From Dehalococcoidales bacterium (GTDB lineage Bacteria; Chloroflexota; Dehalococcoidia; Dehalococcoidales; UBA5627), in the NCBI GenBank assembly GCA_028706995.1, contig JAQTVR010000070.1:1-6300 (forward strand): DNA of 6,300 nt, written 5' to 3'. How positions within the stretch are numbered: the stretch's first letter is position 1; every line of letters begins with the position of its first letter. The position numbers and the translations under genes are program-made. Below are positions 1 through 6,300 of this stretch, in pieces. The notes beneath the pieces were generated by a model. That model did no database searches. It saw nothing but the letters and a program-made list of their open reading frames with translations, and had not been told where the DNA came from.

Positions 1-389
1 GTGATAATTATTTCGACCTTGGCATAAAAGATTTAATATCCGCTTTCGATAGAAAAAATACCCTGATCGCCGTGTATGACATCGGAAATAAAAATGAAGC
101 GAGGCAATTCGGTATCGTCAAGCTGGACGACAAAAGAGTCATGGAGTTGACGGAAAAACCGCAAGCCCCTCAGTCTAGCCTCGTTTCAACCGCTTGTTAT
201 ATCTTTCCTTCAAGGATAATTCCTGTTTTAGATGAGTATTGCCGACAGGCAAAAAAAGATAACCTTGGGAGTTTCATAAACCACTTGGTAAATATGGATA
301 TAGTGCTGGCTTATACCTTTAGCGGATTATGGTTCGATATCGGAAATATCTGGCCTAAATTAATTAATAAGATGATTGATAGTGACTAA
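1..389 (+). CDS. Sugar-1-phosphate nucleotidyltransferase (RmlA/glucose-1-phosphate thymidylyltransferase-like), C-terminal part, 5' end outside window
   Basis: The reading frame is open from base 3 to the TAA at 387-389, so the gene begins left of the window. The first visible residues, DNYF, fit the GDN motif that binds the metal and sugar-nucleotide phosphate in this GT-A-fold family. After it come FGIVKLD (about residues 38-44 of the fragment), a TEKP signature (Glu-Lys-Pro at 153-161), a TACYIFP strand, DNLGSFI, and the closing WFDIGN motif (330-347). All match RmlA-type pyrophosphorylases, which join a sugar-1-phosphate and an NTP to give an NDP-sugar in the cytoplasm. The protein ends about 14 residues after WFDIGN, so it lacks a C-terminal left-handed beta-helix domain and is of the short form. 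Whether it uses dTTP, UTP or another NTP cannot be told from this part. Its stop overlaps the start of the next gene, so it is probably translationally coupled to it. An ATG at 72 is internal, not the start. Confidence 0.88.
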   Translation, partial: DNYFDLGIKDLISAFDRKNTLIAVYDIGNKNEARQFGIVKLDDKRVMELTEKPQAPQSSLVSTACYIFPSRIIPVLDEYCRQAKKDNLGSFINHLVNMDIVLAYTFSGLWFDIGNIWPKLINKMIDSD

Positions 390-2283
390 AATAAGGCATT
401 TTTTCTTTTCTGCTAACGCTGATATCAGGTTAGCCATATTATTATTAATAATTGGTTCCATTTCTCTTTTAACAACAATAGCATTCCCCAATTCCCTGCT
501 CATTGTTCAAGCGCTTTTGACTATCATACTTGCATCGGGATGTTATCTATTTATACGATGGAGACAGAACAAATCTACTTCTGAATGTAACCATGGAGCC
601 ACTTTAACTACACAAAGAATAAGACAATTACTGGATATTGTCTTCTGGTTAATGTTAACCGCCAGCCTCCTGTTATTATCCCATGAAGCATATTCCAGGC
701 CACTCGGTTTTTTAATAATTATCTCATTAATGGCAGCTATAGTTGCCGTTCAAATACCAGATAGTAAGAACACTGGTTACAAACTATTAAAGGTTATTAT
801 TGTCGGCATTCTTCTAAGAGCCAGCGCTTATTATCAATTCTCTGGACTGGTTGGCTACGATACCGTCGCTGAAATAACCTTTTCGGAACAATTGATTTCT
901 ACCGGATTTATTGGAGATTACATGGGGGCTTATCAATACTATCCGATAGCCCACATCCTGACAGTTTCGATCTCACAAATTGCCGGATTAAATATCGCGG
1001 ATTCATTCTTTGTATTAGGACTTATAGAAGTAATCAGTCTGATTTTTATATTCTTGATCGGGAAACAGCTTTTTAGTAGTAAAACAGGACTTATGGCTGC
1101 ATTGATACTGGCCGTTTTTGACTGGCATATTTTATGGGGTTTCTACATCAAGGCAATGACCCTGGGAATTGCATTGGTTCCTGTAATACTCTTTTTAATT
1201 ATCGGAGCCAGGCATGAAAAGAAGTTCATATATACCATCCTGAGCATTCTGATGCTGTTCCTGGTAATACTTACTCATACCTTCGTCACTGCCTCTCTAC
1301 TAGTGATACTGCTTGTCGGCTGGCTGGTATCCCTTGTTTTAAAACATGGCTCTTCTGATAATGTTTTAATTGATAATTATGAACGCCCGATAATGTTGGA
1401 AACCGTTCTCTTGCTTGGATTTACGACTATTGCTTACTGGCTATATGTTTCCGGATTCTATTCTTATGTTTCCTATGCCGTTAACTACGCCCTTTCTATA
1501 GACAGCACGATTATAATAGCATCTGCTTTTCAAATGAGTGCCGCTGAAATTTTATGGACAAGGCTCCCGATCTTTACAATGATTCTCTTTACCATAATCG
1601 GATGCTTATCTATCTTCAATATACGCTTGTTTATCAACAGAAAGCTTAACCAAATTTGGATTGCCCTCTTATGTGGATTTATGGTCATTATCAGTTTCAT
1701 CTTCTTTTCCTTTTCCGAAATGGAGATGCTGATCAGGGAGAGATGGTTAGTCTTTACCGGGCTGATCGCTGCCATCCCTATAGCTAGAGGATTGTTAAAT
1801 ATAACAGGCAACAGAAAATATCTAAGCGGCGTATCTATAGCTGTCATCGTTTTTATTTTTTCCGGAATAATGACCACCTCTTATATAGCCAATGTATCAT
1901 CGGTAATTTCCTGGGGTGCTTCGAGATACATGGCAGCTTCAGCTTCGGAACTGTCGGCGGCACAGACAATCAGCCACATAACCAGTCTTACATCCGATAA
2001 CAACCCTGATAATTCCATCATTTATGCCGACCATTACTATTCTCAGATATTTCTATACGAATACGAGGTTCCGGCCCAAAACATAGTCGATTTCTCCGAT
2101 ATCCTAACGGATGAACTGGAGAGATTCAATGGAATATTAATGCTAAGAAAATCCATGCCTGATATTGTTTCAACTAAGAATGAGCTAATTATGGACACAG
2201 CCCGACATAGAGGGCTAATGCAAAATTCACAGGTTTCGCTGATATACGATAACGGCACGACTAGGGCACTAAAACAGCGATAA
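382..2283 (+). CDS. Polytopic membrane protein, probable GT-C-type glycosyltransferase
   Basis: This is a protein of about 633 residues with many hydrophobic segments (roughly 14-16), for example at residues 16-35, 38-58, 86-100, 107-123 and 484-503, followed by a soluble tail of about 130 residues. A loop after the fifth segment carries GYDT (158-161) and, 25 residues later, QYYPIAH (185-191). An acidic/aromatic residue set in the first large outer loop followed by a YP..H element is typical of GT-C enzymes (PMT/ArnT/oligosaccharyltransferase-like) that use polyprenyl-phosphate sugars outside the membrane. RERW (452-455) precedes a late segment. The exact family, donor and acceptor cannot be named; a Wzy-like polymerase is the main alternative. 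GTG at 382 is preferred as start; TTG at 376 is also in frame and adds two residues. Neither has a strong Shine-Dalgarno site, and both overlap the upstream gene (8 or 14 nt), suggesting coupling. The gene ends with two consecutive in-frame TAA codons. Confidence 0.85.
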   Translation: MTKIRHFFFSANADIRLAILLLIIGSISLLTTIAFPNSLLIVQALLTIILASGCYLFIRWRQNKSTSECNHGATLTTQRIRQLLDIVFWLMLTASLLLLSHEAYSRPLGFLIIISLMAAIVAVQIPDSKNTGYKLLKVIIVGILLRASAYYQFSGLVGYDTVAEITFSEQLISTGFIGDYMGAYQYYPIAHILTVSISQIAGLNIADSFFVLGLIEVISLIFIFLIGKQLFSSKTGLMAALILAVFDWHILWGFYIKAMTLGIALVPVILFLIIGARHEKKFIYTILSILMLFLVILTHTFVTASLLVILLVGWLVSLVLKHGSSDNVLIDNYERPIMLETVLLLGFTTIAYWLYVSGFYSYVSYAVNYALSIDSTIIIASAFQMSAAEILWTRLPIFTMILFTIIGCLSIFNIRLFINRKLNQIWIALLCGFMVIISFIFFSFSEMEMLIRERWLVFTGLIAAIPIARGLLNITGNRKYLSGVSIAVIVFIFSGIMTTSYIANVSSVISWGASRYMAASASELSAAQTISHITSLTSDNNPDNSIIYADHYYSQIFLYEYEVPAQNIVDFSDILTDELERFNGILMLRKSMPDIVSTKNELIMDTARHRGLMQNSQVSLIYDNGTTRALKQR

Positions 2284-2424
2284 TAAGAATGATTAATCAA
2301 TTTTCCGATAAAAATAGTGTCAATGTGAGCCTGATTCGAAGAGGCAGCGAAGCAATCTCGACTTTGCATGAACTAATAATCATACATGAGATTACCGCAT
2401 CGTCCGGATTAAAGGAAAAGGCGA
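2284..2424 (+). other. Intergenic gap between membrane protein and transferase genes
   Basis: This stretch of about 140 bases is the only non-overlapping junction in the window. It begins with a second in-frame TAA (2284-2286) after the membrane-protein stop and ends in the Shine-Dalgarno site of the next gene. I searched it for a -35/-10 pair, a strong hairpin with a T-run, and direct repeats, and found nothing convincing; the best stem is GCCT/AGGC with a nine-base loop, near 2330-2346, and is too short to call. It also holds the doubtful 51-codon ORF. A weak or internal promoter here remains possible. Confidence 0.6.
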
Positions 2425-2444
2425 ATGGGGACTTCTCGCACTGA
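2289..2444 (+). CDS. Doubtful 51-codon ORF in the only intergenic gap
   Basis: An ATG at 2289 opens a frame of 51 codons ending with TGA at 2442-2444. It begins MINQFSDKNS and contains a hydrophobic patch ELIIIHEI. There is no convincing Shine-Dalgarno site before the ATG (the upstream bases are just AATAAGA), and I recognise no family. It overlaps the annotated ATG of the next gene by 20 nt; if that gene instead starts at the TTG at 2467, this ORF would end 22 nt before it. It could be a real small protein, the leftover N-terminus of a gene lost when the cluster was rearranged, or chance. An open frame of this length in 140 bases is not rare enough to prove a gene. Confidence 0.15.
   Translation: MINQFSDKNSVNVSLIRRGSEAISTLHELIIIHEITASSGLKEKANGDFSH
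2411..2416 (+). promoter_or_regulatory. Shine-Dalgarno site for the transferase gene (ATG start)
   Basis: AAAGGA lies 8 nt upstream of the ATG at 2425, and a second purine run (AAAAGG) follows it. This supports initiation at 2425. A competing AGGAG lies at 2457-2461, 5 nt before an in-frame TTG at 2467. Confidence 0.55.
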
Positions 2445-4440
2445 CTTTTTTAAAACAGGAGTTAACTTGCCGGAAAAAATTTTAGTTATGATCGATGACC
2501 CAAATATGCTGGATAGAGCTATTGCGTTTACATGTGAAGAGACGGGGAAAGACTTGACCCTCGTAGCGTTAAATAAAGACGTCAAGAACAGGCTCAAAGG
2601 TAAAAATCAGAGTTTTAAAACAGCAAAGGACTACGGTCTATCCACAGAATTATTAAAAGAGGAAGGGCTTAGTTGGTTTCGCTCATTAGCACATATAGAT
2701 CTCAAATATGAAGATATTCTCCTCTGGTGGCTGGTAGAGCAACCTTTATACTTCAGCAAATTCGCATATCCAAGCGTCATGAATATCATCATGCAAACGA
2801 TAATGTTTAACCGGATTATAGAAACCGAAAAGCCTACCATCATATATTACCCGGGTAATAATTTAACTGACCTGGCGATTATCGAGTTGATATGTAAAAC
2901 CGTAAACATAGATTTTATCAATACTGCTTCAAGGCAAATCAGGGGGGAAATACAGCATAGAATTAGAGCCTTAGCCTATATATGGGGACAATGGTTCCGA
3001 ATATTTCTGAGAAAGACTTACTGGTTATTATTGAACCTGAAATATAAACCTCTTTCATTTAACAACATTAAAAACCTGCTCCTATTTTCGCCTGCGGTCT
3101 GGACCAATATCCGCGATCTAAATTCGGGTGAATTGAGAAAGGGAGACCCGCACCTTAATGAAATCATAGTGCAGTTAAAAAACGAATATCGCATAACCGG
3201 CGTCGATGTGCCTTCCGGTGACTGGGGGCTTAAAATAATGCGGAACAAAATACACCAGCAGCAGTTTATTTTCAAACCGTTTGAGAGTTACATTAGCCTT
3301 AAGACATTTCTTAAAGCATTCAAGACAGCCGGAAAATTACACGGGGAATATAATAAGTTGCAATCATTAAAGGGCTTAAAGAAGCATCTCAGTTATAACG
3401 GAATACCCCTCTATTCCCTTTTGGAAGCCAACTTTTCGCTATTCTTCTCTTCAGGCTACCTGGCGATGATGCTAGCTTATATAGAACTGGCTAAACGCAT
3501 GATATCAGAAGAGAGACCATCGGCTATCATCCATTATGGAGACCTGCCGGATTGCGGGCGTGCCGTGTTTGCCATCTCTAAAACCAGCAACATACCGTCA
3601 ATTCTGCTGCAACACGGACTATATGATAATTATTCACCCTATTTTAACCATCTCAAATCGGATATCGGGGATAACTCAAGGAGCAATATATGTTGTCCTA
3701 TACCGGACAAATTTGCCATATCGGATAGCTATACAAGGAATATACTGGTAAAGCGCGGCAATTTCCCGGAAAGCGACGTTATTATCACCGGCCAACCCAG
3801 GTATGACATCATGGCTTACCCGGGCACATTACTTGATAAGCAGAGAACGTTGAAAACATTAAATCTTGACCCTGAAAAGAAATTGGTCGCCTGGATGACG
3901 GCAACACATGGTTATTCCCGTAGAGAAAATGAGCGATATATTAGCTGTGTTTATGGCGCAATTAACTCACTGGGCAATACTCAATTACTTATAAAACTAC
4001 ACCCGGGCGAGAATCAGAAAGCCCTGCTTTATAGAAAAAATAAGACTCTCAAACCAACTATTGTTAATAAATACAGCCTTACCACCTTTGAATTGCTAAA
4101 TGCTGCTGATGTCATAATCACAAACGGTTACTGCTCCACGTCTATAGAAGCCATAATATTAAATAAGCCTGTGATTAACTTGGATTTCAGCGACAACCTG
4201 ATACCTCCATACGTATCATTCGGGGCCTCCATCGGCATTTTTAAAGAGGAAAGCCTGATACCGTCTATGAAAGATACATTTAATAATGAAAATATATGTA
4301 AGGACCTGACTATCGCCAGGAAGAAATTCATCAATGAATTCGGCTATGAGAACGACGGTAAAGCCACACAGAGAGTCATCGATCTAATAATAGAGATGAC
4401 GGGAAACATTAAAGGAGACGGTGATGAGTATCGAAAATAA
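2425..4440 (+). CDS. HP-motif GT-B-like transferase (CDP-glycerol/capsule/sialyl-type transferase superfamily)
   Basis: This 671-residue protein has no signal peptide or clear membrane segment and should act at the cytoplasmic face. The C-terminal half carries the series of motifs seen in GT-B enzymes of the TagF/CDP-glycerol glycerophosphotransferase, KpsS/KpsC and bacterial sialyltransferase kind: LLQHG (394-398), TGQPRYD (455-461), KLHPGE (524-529, with the His526-Pro527 pair), and NGYCSTSIEA (567-576) followed by KPVI. In relatives, the HP pair and the Ser/Thr-x-x-Glu region contact a CMP- or CDP-linked donor. The N-terminal 300 residues or so begin with a beta strand (KILVMIDD) and are not recognised as a named domain; they may be an acceptor-binding half or a second module. 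Located directly before pseB, with a 17-nt overlap, the protein is a candidate nonulosonic acid transferase, which is inference. ATG 2425 is used as start; TTG 2467 is a real alternative (657 residues). An epimerase-like GT-B protein is a less likely reading. Confidence 0.78.
   Translation: MGTSRTDFFKTGVNLPEKILVMIDDPNMLDRAIAFTCEETGKDLTLVALNKDVKNRLKGKNQSFKTAKDYGLSTELLKEEGLSWFRSLAHIDLKYEDILLWWLVEQPLYFSKFAYPSVMNIIMQTIMFNRIIETEKPTIIYYPGNNLTDLAIIELICKTVNIDFINTASRQIRGEIQHRIRALAYIWGQWFRIFLRKTYWLLLNLKYKPLSFNNIKNLLLFSPAVWTNIRDLNSGELRKGDPHLNEIIVQLKNEYRITGVDVPSGDWGLKIMRNKIHQQQFIFKPFESYISLKTFLKAFKTAGKLHGEYNKLQSLKGLKKHLSYNGIPLYSLLEANFSLFFSSGYLAMMLAYIELAKRMISEERPSAIIHYGDLPDCGRAVFAISKTSNIPSILLQHGLYDNYSPYFNHLKSDIGDNSRSNICCPIPDKFAISDSYTRNILVKRGNFPESDVIITGQPRYDIMAYPGTLLDKQRTLKTLNLDPEKKLVAWMTATHGYSRRENERYISCVYGAINSLGNTQLLIKLHPGENQKALLYRKNKTLKPTIVNKYSLTTFELLNAADVIITNGYCSTSIEAIILNKPVINLDFSDNLIPPYVSFGASIGIFKEESLIPSMKDTFNNENICKDLTIARKKFINEFGYENDGKATQRVIDLIIEMTGNIKGDGDEYRK
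4411..4417 (+). promoter_or_regulatory. Shine-Dalgarno site for pseB, deciding its start
   Basis: AAAGGAG sits inside the end of the transferase gene. It is 6 nt before the ATG at 4424 but just 3 nt before the in-frame GTG at 4421, so the ATG is the better start. Placement inside the upstream coding region fits translational coupling. Confidence 0.75.
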
Positions 4441-5395
4441 GGTTATTTTGCTAACCGGAGGCACCGGTTCGTTCGGTCAGAAATTTGTCGAAGTCGCCCT
4501 GAGTGAGCATAATCCTAAAGTGATACGCATCTTCTCCCGCGGTGAATTTCTACAACACCAAATGCGCCTTAAGTTCAATGATGACAACAGGTTGAGATTC
4601 TTTATCGGTGATGTCCGTGACAGAGACAGGTTATACCGGGCAATGAACGGTGTGGATATAGTCATCCATGCTGCCGCCTTGAAGCAGGTGCCCACCTGCG
4701 AATATAATCCTATCGAAGCGGTGAAAACCAATATCGATGGAGCCATCAATATAATAGACGTCGCCCTGGATAATGATGTGTCCAGAGTTATCGCCATAAG
4801 CAGCGATAAAGCGGTGCAACCGGTGAATCTATATGGAGCTACCAAGCTGGTAGCTGAAAAGCTTTTTATACAGGGTAATGCCTACACCGGCGGGCGGGGG
4901 ACCAAATTCAGTTGCATCCGCTATGGCAATGTGGTTGCCAGCCGCGGTAGTGTCATAGAGTTATTCTTAGCCCAGAGAAATAATGGTACACTTACTATCA
5001 CCGATGAACGAATGACTCGGTTCTGGCTAACGCTGGAACAAGGGGTTCGTTTTGTTCTTAACTGCATCGAACAAATGCAGGGAGGCGAGATATTTGTACC
5101 CAAACTTCCCAGCATGAAGATCATGGATATAACCGATGTTATTGCCCCTAAAGCTCAAAAAAGGATCATCGGTATACGCCCCGGCGAAAAACTGCATGAA
5201 ACACTGCTGACAGAAGAGGAGTCATCGCATACGCATGAATTCAATAGCTACTTTGCTATAGAACCGGAACAACTTTTCCATGATGGCCTTGGTATGGGTA
5301 GTAGGCCAACTGAAAACTTTCGCTATTCCAGTGACACCAATAACCAGTGGCTCACTAAAGAGCAACTAAAAGTTATGATAGAGGACCTTACTTAG
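4424..5395 (+). CDS. pseB: UDP-N-acetylglucosamine 4,6-dehydratase (inverting), pseudaminic acid step 1
   Basis: PseB converts UDP-GlcNAc to UDP-2-acetamido-2,6-dideoxy-beta-L-arabino-hexos-4-ulose, using tightly bound NADP(H), in the cytoplasm. The 323-residue length is usual for the family. The Rossmann motif TGGTGSFG is at residues 11-18, a second conserved stretch IGDVRDRDRL at 61-70, HAAALKQVP at 82-90, and the catalytic region SSDKAVQPVNLYGATK at 126-141, with Asp128, Lys129 and Tyr137 corresponding to the D-K-Y active site of H. pylori FlaA1/PseB and Lys141 to the SDR lysine. RYGNV, then RMTRFW and RPGEKLHE, also fit. Long-form membrane dehydratases (CapD/PglF/WbpM) are excluded by the lack of an N-terminal membrane domain. 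The usual SRDELKQ segment reads SRGEFLQ here (38-44). The gene overlaps the upstream transferase by 17 nt and abuts pseC, its normal partner. Confidence 0.95.
   Translation: MSIENKVILLTGGTGSFGQKFVEVALSEHNPKVIRIFSRGEFLQHQMRLKFNDDNRLRFFIGDVRDRDRLYRAMNGVDIVIHAAALKQVPTCEYNPIEAVKTNIDGAINIIDVALDNDVSRVIAISSDKAVQPVNLYGATKLVAEKLFIQGNAYTGGRGTKFSCIRYGNVVASRGSVIELFLAQRNNGTLTITDERMTRFWLTLEQGVRFVLNCIEQMQGGEIFVPKLPSMKIMDITDVIAPKAQKRIIGIRPGEKLHETLLTEEESSHTHEFNSYFAIEPEQLFHDGLGMGSRPTENFRYSSDTNNQWLTKEQLKVMIEDLT
5381..5385 (+). promoter_or_regulatory. Shine-Dalgarno site for pseC
   Basis: GAGGA near the end of pseB lies 10 nt before the ATG at 5396. Spacing is slightly long but acceptable, and ribosomes ending pseB at the adjacent TAG could also reinitiate at this ATG. 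Confidence 0.5.
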
Positions 5396-6300
5396 ATGGA
5401 AAAACCGTCAGTTGTGGGCGGTACGACGGTAAGAAATACAGTCTTGCCATATGGACATCAATTCATAGATGAAGAAGATATCAAGGCTGTAATTGACGTG
5501 CTTAGAAGTGATTATATTACCCGGGGGCACAAGGTCGATGAATTCGAAAATAAGCTAGCCGATACCTGCGGCGCTAAATATGCCGTGGCTGTATCCAGCG
5601 GTACTGCAGCCCTGCAACTTGCCTGTGCCGTTGCCGGTATTTCTAGTGGTGATGAAGTCATAACCACTCCCCTTACCTTCGCTGCTACTGCCGGTACTGT
5701 CATACACCTAGGAGCTAAACCTGTCTTTGCCGACATACAGGAGGACACCTTAAATATAGACCCTGTCGAGATAAGAAAAAAGATCTCACCACAGACCAAA
5801 GCTATCCTGCCGGTGGATTTTGCAGGTTTTCCTGCGGAACTTTCAAAAATAAAAAGGATTGCCAGGGAAAACAACCTTATAGTCATCGAAGACGCCTGCC
5901 ATACGTTGGGTGCGGAATATAATGGTGAACGTATCGGCAGTATCTCGGATATGACCGTTTTCAGCTTTCACCCGGTAAAACATATAACCACCGGCGAAGG
6001 TGGCATGATACTAACCAATAACCGGACATTTTATGAAGAGCTTAAATGCCTGAGGCATCACGGCATCATCAAAAAGAATAATACCGAGGAATCCTGGAGC
6101 TACGATATAACACGACCGGGATATAATTTTCACATCACAGATTTTCAATGCGCCCTGGGATTGAGCCAGCTAAATAAACTGGATAACTTCACACGGCGAA
6201 GGAATGAAATAGCCGCCAGGTATGATATAGCCTTCTCAGACATGAGAGAGATTATAATCCCTACTCGAAAAGAAGGGATAAAACATGTATTTCATCTTTA
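5396..6300 (+). CDS. pseC: UDP-4-amino-4,6-dideoxy-N-acetyl-beta-L-altrosamine transaminase, N-terminal 301 residues, 3' end outside window
   Basis: PseC is a PLP enzyme of the DegT/DnrJ/EryC1/StrS family that transfers an amino group, usually from glutamate, to C4 of the PseB product. The frame is open from ATG 5396, immediately after the pseB TAG, to the window end. Family hallmarks are LPYGHQ.ID (17-25), YITRG (40-44), SSGTAALQLA (67-76, phosphate binding), TPLTFAAT (91-98), PVDFAG (139-144), EDACHTLGAEY (165-175, Asp166 pairing with the PLP pyridine nitrogen), FSFHPVKHITTGEGG (189-203) with Lys195 as the Schiff-base lysine, and TDFQCALGLSQL. The HPVKH.TTGEGG version and the VDFAG stretch point to PseC rather than LegC, ArnB or other family members. 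An N-terminal GG..VR element before LPYG supports the chosen start. About 80 residues are missing at the right edge. Confidence 0.95.
   Translation, partial: MEKPSVVGGTTVRNTVLPYGHQFIDEEDIKAVIDVLRSDYITRGHKVDEFENKLADTCGAKYAVAVSSGTAALQLACAVAGISSGDEVITTPLTFAATAGTVIHLGAKPVFADIQEDTLNIDPVEIRKKISPQTKAILPVDFAGFPAELSKIKRIARENNLIVIEDACHTLGAEYNGERIGSISDMTVFSFHPVKHITTGEGGMILTNNRTFYEELKCLRHHGIIKKNNTEESWSYDITRPGYNFHITDFQCALGLSQLNKLDNFTRRRNEIAARYDIAFSDMREIIIPTRKEGIKHVFHL

Noticed and set aside
72..389. ATG at 72 as the start of a 105-residue protein
   Set aside because: The frame is open from base 3, and the residues before this ATG (DNYFDLGIKDL) belong to the conserved nucleotidyltransferase core, so the ATG position is internal to a gene cut by the window edge.
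1530..1877. 115-codon open frame on the minus strand
   Set aside because: It is the complement of a hydrophobic coding region in the membrane protein; no domain or ribosome site supports it.
2330..2346. Possible hairpin GCCT/AGGC in the gap
   Set aside because: The stem has just four pairs with a nine-base loop and no T-run after it; it is not a terminator.
2043..2369. 108-codon open frame on the minus strand spanning the end of the membrane protein gene
   Set aside because: Most of it is antisense to the membrane-protein tail and no Shine-Dalgarno site or family motif supports it.
2362..2395. Promoter-like TTGCAT followed by AT-rich bases in the gap
   Set aside because: No good -10 hexamer lies at a 16-18 nt spacing; the match is no better than expected in AT-rich DNA.
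4421..4423. GTG as pseB start
   Set aside because: It lies just 3 nt after the AAAGGAG site; the ATG at 4424 has better spacing and is the more common start codon.
4477..4845. 122-codon open frame on the minus strand
   Set aside because: It lies wholly antisense to pseB, which has clear family motifs, and its translation shows no recognisable domain.
2850..5525. Four CCCGGG hexamers (2850, 3819, 4002, 5520)
   Set aside because: They arise at ordinary codon pairs in coding sequence (such as Pro-Gly and Thr-Arg) with irregular spacing, so they are not a repeat element.
5512..5886. 124-codon open frame on the minus strand
   Set aside because: It is antisense to the conserved core of pseC and best explained by pseC codon use.

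Overview
The window is one co-directional (+ strand) gene cluster for making and attaching a surface sugar. Five protein genes are visible: (1) the C-terminal part of a nucleotide-sugar pyrophosphorylase, cut by the left edge; (2) a large polytopic membrane protein of GT-C glycosyltransferase type; (3) a soluble GT-B-like transferase with an HP motif, related in motifs to CDP-glycerol/capsule/sialyl-type transferases; (4) pseB, UDP-GlcNAc 4,6-dehydratase/5-epimerase; (5) pseC, the next-step PLP aminotransferase, cut by the right edge. pseB and pseC identify the pathway as pseudaminic acid (a nonulosonic acid) or a close 4-amino-4,6-dideoxy-sugar relative.

Layout: 1-389 pyrophosphorylase, overlapping by 8 nt (or 14 nt) the membrane protein that ends at 2283 with tandem TAA stops. 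Then comes the only real gap (2287-2424), which holds a 51-codon ORF of doubtful status and the Shine-Dalgarno site of the next gene. The transferase runs 2425-4440, overlaps pseB (4424-5395) by 17 nt, and pseC starts at 5396 directly after the pseB stop codon. Overlaps and abutting stops/starts indicate translational coupling and a polycistronic mRNA. I see no convincing promoter, terminator, RNA gene, mobile element, repeat array or CRISPR in the window.

Working model (inference): PseB and PseC make UDP-4-amino-4,6-dideoxy-L-AltNAc. Genes beyond the right edge would be expected to complete and CMP-activate the nonulosonic acid (PseH/G/I/F). The HP-motif transferase is a candidate to use a CMP- or CDP-linked donor, and the GT-C-like membrane protein is a candidate to act outside the membrane on lipid-linked sugar. 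The product would be a surface glycan or a glycosylated surface protein (flagellin/archaellin, pilin or S-layer).

Organism: a prokaryote of moderately low G+C, with Shine-Dalgarno leaders of the AAAGGAG/AGGAG type, frequent ATA, AGA and AGG codons, and likely use of GTG or TTG starts. The pseBC type and the GT-C protein would suit an anaerobic bacterium such as a member of Chloroflexota or Firmicutes, or possibly an archaeon. The sequence alone does not settle this. The pseBC part looks somewhat richer in G+C than the membrane protein gene; part of that difference follows from the hydrophobic codon content of the latter.
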